Part shown: in pieces, positions 1 through 10,606 of the stretch
Position numbering within the stretch: position 1 is the first letter of the stretch
Layout of the letters: each line of letters starts with the position of its first letter
Assembly (NCBI GenBank): GCA_963169105.1
Contig: OY720632.1
Span: forward strand, 1,674,001 to 1,738,000
Reading direction: 5' to 3'
Source: Ceriagrion tenellum
Lineage: Eukaryota > Arthropoda > Insecta > Odonata > Coenagrionidae
Length of the DNA stretch: 64,000 nucleotides
The notes under the pieces: generated by a model
Database searches by the model: none
The model's input: only the letters and a program-made list of their open reading frames with translations
Told to the model about the DNA's origin: nothing
Position numbers and translations under genes: made by a program

Positions 1-552
1 AATGGATGAGAATTCTCCATTAAAACTGTTAAAACGAGTTTTTTCCCCGGTGTTTAGCAAAAACAGATTAAAATTTCCAATAAAATTTGATAAAATCCGC
101 CCTCTCCTGTTGCTCTGTCCCCTAGAGCTTCCCCACATACGGTCGTGGGCATTGAAATCGCCTAAAAGAATAAAAGGTTTTGGTAGCTGACGGACAAGAT
201 TCTCTAGGTTGCGTTCAGTGACTGGTGCTCCCTCGGGAAGATAAACGTTGCACAACGTTATGGGTTCCGGGGCGTGCACGGTCACAGCTACCGCTTGAAA
301 CGGCGTGTTAAGTTGCACCCGAGAGGTGTATAGGGCCTCTCGGGTGGCAATTGCCACTCCACCTTGGGCCCGGAGGCCACTGGTGTCGTCAAATCTAAAA
401 ACGTTAAAATGTTTTAAAATACCCTTGTCCGTCGTTTTAAAATGCGTCTCTTGAAGACAAATGCAGGGCGGATTAAAATCACGAATTAAAATATTCAGCT
501 CCTCCTTATGACGATAAAAACCATTACAGTTCCACTGTAGTATAAAATTCAT
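1..552 (-). CDS. Element 1 ORF2, N-terminal endonuclease part (partial)
   Basis: An ATG at 552-550 opens a frame that stays open for 184 codons to the window edge, so the protein is truncated only by the window. It starts MNFILQWNCNGF and contains the endonuclease hallmarks LQETHFK (catalytic Glu), a GGVAIA strand and LLGDFNAHD (Asp/Asn of the active site). These are the exonuclease-endonuclease-phosphatase family motifs that nick target DNA for target-primed reverse transcription. The start lies 55 bp past the ORF1 stop and aligns with the ORF2 starts of elements 2 and 3. No stop or frameshift is visible, unlike in those two copies. Confidence 0.85.
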   Translation of the reverse strand, partial: MNFILQWNCNGFYRHKEELNILIRDFNPPCICLQETHFKTTDKGILKHFNVFRFDDTSGLRAQGGVAIATREALYTSRVQLNTPFQAVAVTVHAPEPITLCNVYLPEGAPVTERNLENLVRQLPKPFILLGDFNAHDRMWGSSRGQSNRRGRILSNFIGNFNLFLLNTGEKTRFNSFNGEFSSI

Positions 553-606
553 AACAATATCAGATTTTAAATTTAAAACCTTAAGTATGTATGTCCTTCG
601 GGAGGA

Positions 607-1773
607 TCAGCGCCGAATACGGTGCTTCTTCCCCTTTTGTCTGGCGAGGAGGATATCCGTCTCAGAGAGATTCTCATCCTCCTCCATAGCCTCCACTGGA
701 GATGGTGCGCGTACCCCGGACGGACCGGGGGAAGGCGTTTTATCACGCCTCGGGGGCGTGGAACCAGTGGTTTTTGGCGGGTTCTTCACAGAGGAACCCG
801 CGCTGGTGGATGTAGATTTTGCCGGCTTTGTGGCCTTATCCGGCTTGGCTAGCTCTTCCTTTTCTGGGCTTTTCTTACTCTCTACTATATCTACTTTGGG
901 GATTTCGTCCGCGATTTTGCTACTCGGAGTGGTAGCAACGACAGCAAAAGAACGAGAGAAGGTTGGGGCAATTAATGTCCGGTACTTTTTCCTGGCCTCG
1001 AAATATGACACCTTATCGATTGTTTTAATCTCCATGATCTTCTTTTCCTCCTTCATCTTTGGGCAATCACGAGAGTACACTGGATGTGCACCCTCGCAAT
1101 TGACACAAAGCGGCTCGGAGGTGCACTCATTACCCTCGTGCTTATCCTTGCCACAGCGCGGGCAGGTGGCCTTGCCCCCACATCTGGTAGCGATGTGGCC
1201 GAAGTGCTGGCACTGAAAGCATCGCATAGGGCTTGGTATGAATGGGCGGACGGGAACCGATTCATAGCCAACAAATACCTTATCGGGGAGCGTGTCGCGC
1301 GAGAAGGTGAGGATTACAGATGCACTGTTAATCAGCTCACCGTTACGCTTAATTTTCAGACGACGACAGTCAACAACGCCCTGAGAGGCCATTTCTCTCT
1401 TAATTTCGTCGTCGTCTACGTACAGCAGGTCATAGCTGCTAATCACTCCCCGACTGGTGTTCAGGGTACGGTGCACCTCGACCTTGACAGGATGGTCATG
1501 AAGTTTTTTCATGCTCAGCAATTTAGCACTCTGCTTATCGTTGGCCGTTTCAATCAATAGTGTACCGTCTCGCAGCTTTTTTGCAGATATTAAATCGCCA
1601 GTTACGGCGGACGAGAGGACTCTACGAATGAGGAAGGGAGACACCTTTGTAAGGGTCTCACCTTCCTTTGTACTTCTCATAATAAGATACCGCCTACAGG
1701 CGGTCAACGTTATATCTCCCCCGCCCGTTTCCGGACGGGATCTTTTAGATGGAGGAAGATTTTCTGGCTCCAT
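607..1773 (-). CDS. Element 1 ORF1, gag-like nucleic-acid-binding protein
   Basis: Intact frame of 388 codons from ATG at 1773. The frame is open a further 22 codons upstream, but this start aligns with the element 3 start (both begin M-x-x-x-x-x-PP followed by KRSRP). An N-terminal half with KVSPFLIRR, KLRDGTLLIET and HRTLNTSRGVIS resembles the RRM-like region of I-type gag proteins. It is followed by three zinc knuckles: CX2CX4HX4C (CFQCQHFGHIATRC), a second CX2CX4HX4C, and CX2CX3HX6C (CVNCEGAHPVYSRDC). The C-terminus is Ser/Pro/Lys-rich and ends in a basic KGKKHRIRR tail. Its expected role is to bind element RNA in a ribonucleoprotein particle. Clade assignment rests on these motifs and on ORF2 of the relatives. 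Confidence 0.88.
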   Translation of the reverse strand: MEPENLPPSKRSRPETGGGDITLTACRRYLIMRSTKEGETLTKVSPFLIRRVLSSAVTGDLISAKKLRDGTLLIETANDKQSAKLLSMKKLHDHPVKVEVHRTLNTSRGVISSYDLLYVDDDEIKREMASQGVVDCRRLKIKRNGELINSASVILTFSRDTLPDKVFVGYESVPVRPFIPSPMRCFQCQHFGHIATRCGGKATCPRCGKDKHEGNECTSEPLCVNCEGAHPVYSRDCPKMKEEKKIMEIKTIDKVSYFEARKKYRTLIAPTFSRSFAVVATTPSSKIADEIPKVDIVESKKSPEKEELAKPDKATKPAKSTSTSAGSSVKNPPKTTGSTPPRRDKTPSPGPSGVRAPSPVEAMEEDENLSETDILLARQKGKKHRIRR

Positions 1774-1833
1774 GAAAATTAGGAATTCATCCCCTGGGCT
1801 CCCCACCCACCACGGAGCCACACATTCGGGACG

Positions 1834-1854
1834 CCACACCGCGAACCGGTGTGG
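1834..1854 (-). other. Conserved 8-bp-stem hairpin in the 5' UTR, element 1
   Basis: CCACACCG and CGGTGTGG form a perfect inverted repeat around a 5-base loop, about 60 bp upstream of the ORF1 start. The same stem with a changed loop occurs at 50044-50064 (element 2) and 61946-61966 (element 3). Stem conserved with variable loop suggests RNA structure; its function is unknown. Confidence 0.75.
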
Positions 1855-2290
1855 TCGCCAGGGCTACCCAAGGGATATAGCACTATCGTTTAGGGGGCCT
1901 GTTTCGGGTTGGACCTCCAATGCATGGGCCCTCCAAACCCATACACCTTCGGCCGCCCTACACAGGACCCCGTCACTCCAGCACTCGCCATCGAAACGTG
2001 TCGATAAGCCGATTGATCAAGACTGGCTAGATCTTGACCGCCCGTTTACAGGGGATGCAGGGCCGAAGTGGGGTATTGAACTCCGGCCCATACCGGGCAT
2101 CCGACACCCGGCTGGGTGCCGAAGAACTCACCCACCAGGATCCCCTTCTCCCCCTTACGGGTCTCCGCACACGGCAAACATGCGGGTGGATCGCAGGCCA
2201 GGTGGTATGGCCGCACACAGACAGTTGACCCACAAGACTGTCCGGACTCAACCCTTGCTGGCTCTGGGGTTTTTTCCGGGGTTTCCTTCC

Positions 2291-2364
2291 CCGCCCTTTT
2301 AGTCGCCTCTTACGACAAGCAGGGATACTGCGGGAGTATTCTTCATCCCCCTACCCGCAGGGGT
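2291..2364 (-). other. Near-invariant 74-bp 5' terminal module, element 1
   Basis: This end differs at one position, by eye, from the matching 74 bp of element 2 (50502-50575) and element 3 (62383-62456). It holds three short inverted repeats: GTCG/CGAC at 2302-2316, ATACT/AGTAT at 2325-2339 and CCCCT/AGGGG at 2348-2363. It marks full-length 5' ends. Confidence 0.85.
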
Positions 2365-2417
2365 GTTAAATCTTCTTGCTGATTTAAGGTTGGAATATGT
2401 GAATTCAACGAGGAAAT

Positions 2418-2439
2418 AAATAAATACTCGTATTTATTT
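2418..2439. other. Satellite dyad A (example): 10-bp arms around TC
   Basis: AAATAAATAC and GTATTTATTT are perfect reverse complements separated by two bases. Most monomers keep at least 8-9 bp of each arm. A minority break it, for example by a T-tract at about 25294 and 25735 or a G-to-T change in the arm at about 26628. Confidence 0.8.
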
Positions 2440-2464
2440 CCTTTTCAATGATTGATTTTCGAAC

Positions 2465-2474
2465 GTGATATCAC
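2465..2474. other. Satellite dyad B (example): perfect palindrome GTGATATCAC
   Basis: A 10-bp perfect palindrome lies about 25 bp after dyad A in nearly every monomer. A monomer subclass (about 7430, 14585, 24430) has TTGATATCAC instead. Element 3 inserted exactly here in one monomer. Confidence 0.85.
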
Positions 2475-2702
2475 ATTTATTGTTTGGTACACAATAGGAA
2501 CTTCCCTTCAGATTTATTATCTCACAACTTTCTGTAGTTGAAATAGGAGAATATGGATTATATCCAATGCTTGAAATGTCTTTCTATTTTATATTGCATT
2601 CCAAAACAAGTTTTTGCAGACGTATATATGAGGGTTATTAGTATTTGCACTGGATAAATCCTATATGAAACAAGTTTGCAAGTGTGTTTTTAATTGATTT
2701 GT

Positions 2703-2722
2703 TTGACCATTTTTTGGATCAA
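2703..2722. other. Satellite dyad C (example): imperfect TTGACCA / TGGATCAA hairpin
   Basis: TTGACCA pairs with TGGATCAA, with one bulged A, around a short T tract. The unit is present in most monomers, including the shortened ones. It is weaker as a palindrome than dyads A and B. Confidence 0.55.
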
Positions 2723-4096
2723 ATACAGAACTATATTCATATCCTTTTCACTCATAAAAATAATTTAAGATAATAAAACGGTATCTCGGAAACTAGAAAA
2801 ACGCCTCCAGTTACATCTGCTTGCTGATTTCAGGTTGGAATATGTGATGTCAACGATGAAATAAATAAATATTCGTATTTATTTCTCATTTTAAAGATTG
2901 ATTTTCGAACGTGATATCACTTTTATTGTTTGGTAGAAAATAGGAATTTCCCTAAGGATTTATTTTCTCACAACTTTCTGTAGTTGAAATGGGAGAATTT
3001 GGATTATATCCAATACTTGAAATGTCTTTCTATTTTATATTGCATTCTAAAACAAGTTTTTGCAGACGTATATATGAGCGTTATTAGTATTTGCACTGGA
3101 TAAATACTATATGATACAAGTTTGGAAGTGTGTTTTAAATTGATTTGGTTGACCATTTTTTGGATCAAATACAGAATTATATTCATTTCCTTTTAACTCA
3201 TATAAATAATTTAAGATAATAAAACGGTATCTCGGAAACTACAAAAACGCCTCCAAATACATCTGCTTGCTGATTTCAGGTTGGAATATGTGATGTCAAC
3301 GAGAAAATTAATAAATACTCGTATTTATTTCTCAATTCAATGATTGATTTTCGATCGTGATATCACTTTAATGGTTTGGTAGACAATAGGAACTTCCCTT
3401 CAGATTTATGTTCTCACAACTTCCTGTAGTTGAAATGGGAGAATTTGGATTATATCCAATACTTGAAATGTCTTTCTATTTTTTATTGCGTTCCAAATCA
3501 AGGTCTGGCATACGTATATATGAGGGTTATTAGTATTTGCACTGGATAAATCCTATATCAAAAACGGATGGAATTGTGTTTAAAATTGATTTGCTTGACC
3601 ATTTTTTGGATCAAATACAGATATATAATCATATCCTTTTCACTCGTATAAAGAATTTATGATAATAAATCGGTATCTCGGAACCTAGAAAAAAGCATGC
3701 TTTTAAATCTTCTTGCTGATTTAAGGTTGGAATATGTGAATTCAACGAGGAAATAAATAAATACTCGTATTTATTTCCTTTTCAATGATTGATTTTCGAA
3801 CGTGATATCACATTTATTGTTTGGTACACAATAGGAACTCCCCTTCAGATTTATTAACTCACAACTTTCTGTAGTTGGAATGGGAGAATTTGGATTATAA
3901 CCAATGCTTGAAATGTCTATTTATTTTTATATCGTTTCAAAACAAATTTTTGCAGTCGTATATATGACGGTTATTAGTATTTGCACTGGATAAATCCTAT
4001 ATGAAACAAGTTTGGAAGTGTGTTTTAAAATTATTTGGTTGACCATTTTTAGGATCAAATACAGAATTATATTCATATCGTTTTAACTCGTAGAAA

Positions 4097-4125
4097 TAAT
4101 TTTGATTAATTTTCGTAAAACTTTC
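4097..4125. repeat. Shortened-monomer junction, type T1 (first of about seven)
   Basis: The monomer jumps from the AAATAATTT region straight to GATTAATTTTCGTAAAAC, skipping about 190 bp that include dyads A and B. The same junction recurs near 7035, 13750, 24040, 28765, 33488 and 37314. The affected monomer is about 255-260 bp long. Confidence 0.8.
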
Positions 4126-4433
4126 TGTAGTTGAAATGGGAGAATTTGTATTATATCCAATGCTTGAAATGCCTATCTATTTTATATTGCGTTCCAAAAC
4201 AAGTTCTTGCAGACTTATATATGAGGGTTATTAGTATTTGCACAGGATAAATCCCATATGAAACAAGTTTGGAAGTGTGTTTTTAATTGATTTGTTTGAC
4301 CATTTTTTGGATCAAACACAGAATTATATTCATTTCCTTTTCACTCATATAAATAATTTAAGATAATAAAACGGTATCTCGGAAACTAGAAAAAAGCATG
4401 CAGTTACATCTTGCTGATTTCAGGTTGGAATAT

Positions 4434-5220
4434 GTGATGTAAACGAGGAAATTAATAAATACTCGTATTTATTTCTCATTTCAATGATTGATTTTCGAAC
4501 GTGATATCACTTTTTTGTTGGGTAGACAATAGGAACTTCCCTTCAGATTTATTTTCTCACAACTGGCTGTAGTTGAAATAGGAGAATATGGATTATATCC
4601 AATGCTACAAATATCTTTCTATTTTATATTGCATTCTAAAACAAGTTTTTGCAGACGTATATATGAGGGTTATTAGTATTTGCACTGGATAAATCCTATA
4701 TCAAACAAGTTTGGAAATGTGTTTTAAATTGATTTGGTTGACCATTTTTTGGATCAAATACAGAATTATATTCATTTCCTTTTCACTCATATAAATAATT
4801 TAAGATAATAAAACGGTATCTCGGAAACTACAAAAACGCCTCCAGTTACATCTGCTTGCTGATTTCAGTTCGGAATATGTGATGTCAACGAGATAATAAA
4901 TAAAAACTCGTATTTATTTCTCATTTCAGTGATTGATTTTCGAACGTGATATCACTTTTATTGTTTGGTAGACTATAGGAACTTCCCTTCAGATTTATTT
5001 TCTCAAATCGTTCGGTAGTTGAAATGGGAGAATTTGGATTATATCCAATGCTTAAAATGTTTTTCTATTTTATATTGCGTTCCAAAACAAGTTTTTGCAG
5101 ACGAATATATGAGGGTTATTAGTATTTGCACTGGATAAATCCTATATGAAACAAGTTTGGAAGTGTGTTTTAAATTGATTTCGTTGACCATTTTTTGGAT
5201 CAAATACAGAATTATATTCA
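4434..5220. repeat. Satellite segmental duplication, block 2 copy a
   Basis: Matches 15672-16458 at offset 11238, sharing rare variants such as GTGATGTAAACGAGG and CACTTTTTTGTTGGG. It begins where block 1 similarity ends. Confidence 0.7.
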
Positions 5221-5915
5221 TATCCTTTTCACTCATATAAATAATTTAAGATAAGAAAACGGTATCTCGGAAACTAGAAAAAAGCATGCAGTTACATCTT
5301 GCTGATTTCAGGTTGGAATATGTGATATCAACGAGGAAATTAATAAATACTCGTATTTATTTCTCATTTCAATGATTGATTTTCGAACGTGATATCACTT
5401 TTATTGTTTGGTAGACAATAGGAACTTCCCTTCAGATTTATTTTCTCACATGTTTCTGTAGTTGAAATGGGAGAGTTTTGATTATATCCAATGCTTGAAA
5501 TGTCTTTGTATTTTATATTGCGTTCCAAAACAAGTCCTTACAGACTTATATAGGAGGGTTATTAGTATTTGCACTGGATATATCTATATGAAACAAGTTT
5601 GGAAATGTGTTTTAAGTTGATTTGGTTGACCATTTTTTGGATCAAATATAGAAACATATTCATATCCTTTTCACTCGCAAAAATAATTTATGATAATAAA
5701 TCGGTATCTCGGAAACTAGAAAAAAGAATGCAGTTACATCTTCTTGCTGATTTCAGGTTGGAATATAGGATGTCAACGAGGAAATTAATAAATACTCGTA
5801 TTTATTTCTCATTTCAATGATTGATATTCGAACGTGATATCACTTTAATTGTTTGGTAGAAAATAGGAACTTCCCTTAGGATTTATTTCCTCACAACTTT
5901 CTGTAGTTGAAATGG
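4930..5915. repeat. Satellite segmental duplication, block 3 copy a
   Basis: Matches 10073-11058 at offset 5143. Similarity resumes after 5915 at offset 5377 (5915-6790 with 11292-12167), so the other copy holds an extra 234-bp shortened monomer. Confidence 0.75.
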
Positions 5916-8900
5916 GAGAATTAGGATTATATCCAATGCTTGAAATGTCTTTCAATTTTATATTGCATTCTAAAACAATTTTTTGCAGACGTATATATGA
6001 GCGTTATTAGTATTTGTACTGGATAAATACTATATGATACAAGTTTGGAAGTGTGTTTTAAATTGATTTGGTTGACCATTTTTTGGATCAAATACAGAAT
6101 TATATTCATTTCCTTTTCACTCATATAAATAATTTAAGATAATAAAACGGTATCTCGGAAACTACAAAAACGCCTCCAGTTACATCTGCTTGCTGATTTC
6201 AGGTTGGAATATGTGATGTCAACGAGAAAATTAATAAATACTCGTATTTATTTCTCAATTCAATGATTGATTTTCGAACGTGATATCACTTTAATGGTTT
6301 GGTAGACAATAGGAACTTCCCTTCAGATTTATGTTCTCACAACTTCCTGTAGTTGAAATAGGAGAATTTGGATTATATCCAATACTTGAAATGTCTTTCT
6401 ATTTTTTATTGCGTTCCAAATCAAGGTCTGGCATACGTATATATGAGGGTTATTAGTATTTGCACTGGATAAATCCTATATCAAAAACGGATGGAATTGT
6501 GTTTAAAATTGATTTGCTTGACCATTTTTTGGATCAAATACAGATATATAATCATATCCTTTTCACTCGTATAAAGAATTTATGATAATAAATCGGTATC
6601 TCGGAACCTAGAAAAAAGCATGCTTTTAAATCTTCTTGCTGATTTAAGGTTGGAATATGTGAATTCAACGAGGAAATAAATAAATACTCGTATTTATTTC
6701 CTTTTCAATGATTGATTTTCGAACGTGATATCACATTTATTGTTTGGTACACAATAGGAACTTCCCTTCAGATTTATTATCTCAACACTTTCTGTAGTTG
6801 GAATGGGAGAATTTGGATTATAACCAATGCTTGAAATGTCTTTCTATTTTTATATCGTTTCAAAACAAATTTTTGCAGTCGTATATATGACGGTTATTAG
6901 TATTTGCATTGGATAAATCCTATATGAAACAAGTTTGGAAGTGTGTTTTAAAATTATTTGGTTGACCATTTTTAGGATCAAATACAGAATTATATTCATA
7001 TCGTTTTAACTCGTAGAAATAATTTGGATTAATTTTCGTAAAACTTTCTGTAGTTGAAATGGGAGAATTTTTTATTATATCCAATGCTTGAAATGTCTTT
7101 CTATTTTATATTGCGTTCCAAAACAAGTTCTTGCAGACTTATATATGAGGGTTATTAGTATTTGCACTGGCTAAATCCCATATGAAAAAGTTTGGAAGTG
7201 TGTTTTTAATTGATTTGTTTGACCATTTTTTGGATCAAATACAGAATTATATTCATATTGTTTTAACTCGTATAAATAATTTATGATAATAAATCGGTAT
7301 CTCGGAAACTAGAAAAAAGCATGCAGTTACATCTGCTTGCTGATTTCAGTTTGGAATATGTGATGTCAACGAGGTAATAAATAAATACTCGTATTTATTT
7401 CTCATTTCAATGATTGATTTTTGAACTTGATATCACTTATTGTTCGGTAGATAAAAGGAACTTCCCTTCAGATTTATTTTCGTACAACTTTCTGTAGTTG
7501 AAATGGGAGAGTTTGGATTATAACCAATGCTTGAAATGTCTATCTATTTTATATTGCGTTCCAAAACAAGTTTTTGCAGACGTATATATGAGGGTTATTA
7601 GTATTTGCACAGGATAAATCCTATATGAAACAAGTTTGGAAGTGGGTTTTAAATTGATTTGTTTGACCATTTTTTGGATCAAATACAGAATTATATTCAT
7701 TTCCTTTTCACTCATATAAATAATTTAAAATAATAAAACGGTATCTCGGAAACTAGAAAAACGCCTCCAGTTACATCTCCTTGCTGATTTCAGGTTGGAA
7801 TATGTGATGTCAACGAGAAAATAAATAAATACTCGTATTTATTTCTCATTTCAATGATTGATTTTCGAACGTGATATCACATTTATTGTTTGGTAGACAA
7901 TAGGAACTTCCCTTCAGATTTATTTCCTCACAACTTTCTGTAGTTGAAATAGGAGAATTTGGATTATATCCAATTCTTGAAATGTCTTTCTATTTCATAT
8001 TGCATTCTAAAACAAGATTTTGCAGACGTATATATGAGCGTTATTAGTATTTGCAATGGATAAATACTATATGAAACAAGTTTGGAAGTGTGTTTTAAAT
8101 TGATTTGGTTGACCATTTTTTGGATCAAATGCAGAATTATATTCATTTCCTTTTCACTCTTATAAATAATTTCAGATAATAAAACGGTATCTCGGAAACT
8201 AGAAAAAAATATGCAGTTACATCTTGCTGATTTCAGGTTGGAATATGAGATGTCAACGAGGAAATTAATAAATACTCGTATTTATTTCTCATTTCAATGA
8301 TTGATTTTCGAACGTGATATCACATTGTTTGGTAGAAAATAGGAACTTCCCTTCAGATTTATTTCCTCACAACTTTCTGTAGATGAAATGGGAGAATTTG
8401 GATTATATCCAATGCTTGAAATGTCTTTCTATTTTATATTGCATTCTATAACAAGTTTTTGCAGACGTATACATGAGCGTTATTAGTATTTGCACTGGAT
8501 AAATACTATATGAAAAAAGTTTGGAAGTGTGTTTTAAATTGATTTGGTTGACTATTTTTTGGATCAAATACCGAATTATATTCATATCCTTTTCACTCGA
8601 GGAAATAATTTATGATAATAAATCGGTATCTCGGAATCTAGAAAAAAGCATGCGGTTACATCTTCTTGCTGATTTCAGGTTGGAATATGTGATGTAAACG
8701 AGGAAATTAATAAATACTCGTATTTATTTCTCATTTCAATGATTGATTTTCGAACGTGATATCACTTTTTTGTTGGGTAGACAATAGGAGCTTCCCTTCA
8801 GATTTATTTTCTCACAACTGGCTGTAGTTGAAATAGGAGAATATGGATTATATCCAATGTTTGAAATGTCTTTCTATTTTATATTGCGTTCCAAAACAAG

Positions 8901-9179
8901 TTTTTACAGAGGTATATATGAGGGTTATTAGTATTTGCATTGGATAAATACTATATAAAACAAGTTTGGAAGTGTGTTTTAAATTGATTTGGTTGACCAT
9001 TTTTTGGATCAAATACAGAATTATATTCATTTCCTTTTCACTCATATAAATAATTTCAGATAATAAGACGGTATCTCGGAAACTAGATAAAAGCATGCAG
9101 TTACAACTACTTGCTGATTTCAGGTTGGAATATGTGATGTCAACGAGGAAATTAATAAATACTCGTATTTATTTCTCAT

Positions 9180-10606
9180 TTCAATGATTGATTTTCGAAC
9201 GTGATATCACTTTTATTGTTTGGTAGACTATAGGAACTTCCCTTCAGATTTATTTTCTCAAATCGTTCGGTAGTTGAAATGGGAGAATTTGGATTATATC
9301 CAATGCTTAAAATGTTTTTCTATTTTATATTGCGTTCCAAAACAAGTTTTTGCAGACGAATATATGAGGGTTATTAGTATTTGCACTGGATAAATCCTAT
9401 ATGAAACAAGTTTGGAAGTGTGTTTTAAATTGATTTGGTTGACCATTTTTTGGATCAAATACAGAATTATATTCATTTCCTTTTCACTCATATATATAAT
9501 TTAAGATAATAAAACGGTATCTCGGAAACTAGAAAAAGCATGCAGTTACATCTTGCTGATTTCAGGTTGGAATATGTGATGTCAACGAGAAAATAAATAA
9601 ATACTCGTATTTATTTCTCATTTCAATGATTGATTTTCGAACGTGATATCACTTTTATTGTTTGGTAGACAATAGGAACTTCCCTTCAGATTTATGTTCT
9701 CACAACTGGCTGTAGTTGAAATAGGAGAATATGGATTATATCCAATGCTTGAAATGTCTTTCTATTTTATATTGCGTTCCAAAACAAGTTTTTACAGAGG
9801 TATATATGAGGGTTATTAGTATGTGCACTGGATAAATACTATATAAAACAAGTTTGGAAGTGTGTTTTAAATTGATTTGGTTGACCATTTTTTGGATCAA
9901 ATACAGAATTATATTCATTTCCTTTTCACTCATATAAATAATTTCAGATAATAAAACGGTATCTCGGTAACTAGATAAAAGCATGCAGTTACAACTACTT
10001 GCTGATTTCAGGTTGGAATATGTGATGTCAACGAGGAAATTAATAAATACTCGTATTTATTTCTCATTTCAATGATTGATTTTCGAACGTGATATCACTT
10101 TTATTGTTTGGTAGACTATAGGAACTTCCCTTCAGATTTATTTTCTCAAATCGTTCGGTAGTTGAAATGGGAGAATTTGGATTATATCCAATGCTTAAAA
10201 TGTTTTTCTTTTTTATATTGCGTTCCAAAACAAGTTTTTGCAGACGAATATATGAGGGTTATTAGTATTTGCACTGGATAAATCCTATATGAAACAAGTT
10301 TGGAAGTGTGTTTTAAATTGATTTCGTTGACCATTTTTTGGATCAAATACAGAATTATATTCATATCCTTTTCACTCATATAAATAATTTAAGATAAGAA
10401 AACGGTATCTCGGAAACTAGAAAAAAGCATGCAGTTACATCTTGCTGATTTCAGGTTGGAATATGTGATATCAACGAGGAAATTAATAAATACTCGTATT
10501 TATTTCTCATTTCAATGATTGATTTTCGAACGTGATATCACTTTTATTGTTTGGTAGACAATAGGAACTTCCCTTCAGATTTATTTTCTCACATGTTTCT
10601 GTAGTT
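9180..10606. repeat. Satellite segmental duplication, block 4 copy a
   Basis: Matches 16163-17589 at a constant offset of 6983 across about three monomers, including the variants GTAGACTATAGG and CAAATCGTTCGGTAG. Confidence 0.8.

Larger units (their letters stand above)
1..2364 (-). mobile_element. Element 1: I-clade non-LTR retrotransposon, 5' part, cut by window start
   Basis: On the minus strand the order is a 5' UTR of about 590 bp, ORF1 (gag-like, three zinc knuckles) and the start of ORF2 (apurinic-type endonuclease), running off the window at base 1. The 5' end is at 2364, where the sequence changes abruptly to satellite, and it matches the 5' ends of elements 2 and 3. The relatives at 44813-50576 and 56817-62456 show that reverse transcriptase and RNase H should follow beyond the edge. 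An RNase H domain downstream of RT is typical of the I group and absent from Jockey, hence the clade call. Of the three relatives this copy has the best preserved visible reading frames. Confidence 0.9.
1774..2364 (-). promoter_or_regulatory. Element 1 5' UTR, presumed internal promoter region
   Basis: This is a 591-bp leader between the 5' end and the ORF1 start. Non-LTR elements generally carry an internal promoter here, but I see no classic motif that proves it. It is GC-rich compared with the satellite and includes stretches shared with elements 2 and 3: the terminal 74 bp, a block around 2090-2130 (an ACCCGGCTGGGTGCC-type stretch), and the hairpin at 1834-1854. Confidence 0.65.
2366..4434. 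repeat. Satellite segmental duplication, block 1 copy a
   Basis: Matches 12003-14071 at a constant offset of 9637, including the shortened monomer junction near 4100. The match stops near 4440. Within-pair similarity is far higher than between neighbouring monomers, so several monomers were copied as one block. Confidence 0.8.

Noticed and set aside
587..1216. Plus-strand open frames opposite ORF1 and ORF2 of the elements (also 1511-2302, 48952-49659, 47540-48100, 44157-44792)
   Set aside because: These are antisense shadows of recognised gag, endonuclease and RT coding sequence, with no motif of their own.
2291..2364. tRNA or rRNA origin of the conserved 5' terminus
   Set aside because: The small hairpins do not form a cloverleaf and there is no recognisable A/B box pair or rRNA core; it is better described only as a conserved element end.
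2440..2480. CENP-B box in the satellite
   Set aside because: TTTTCGAACGTGATATCAC starts like the box (TTCG) but lacks the A and CGGG positions of the known consensus.
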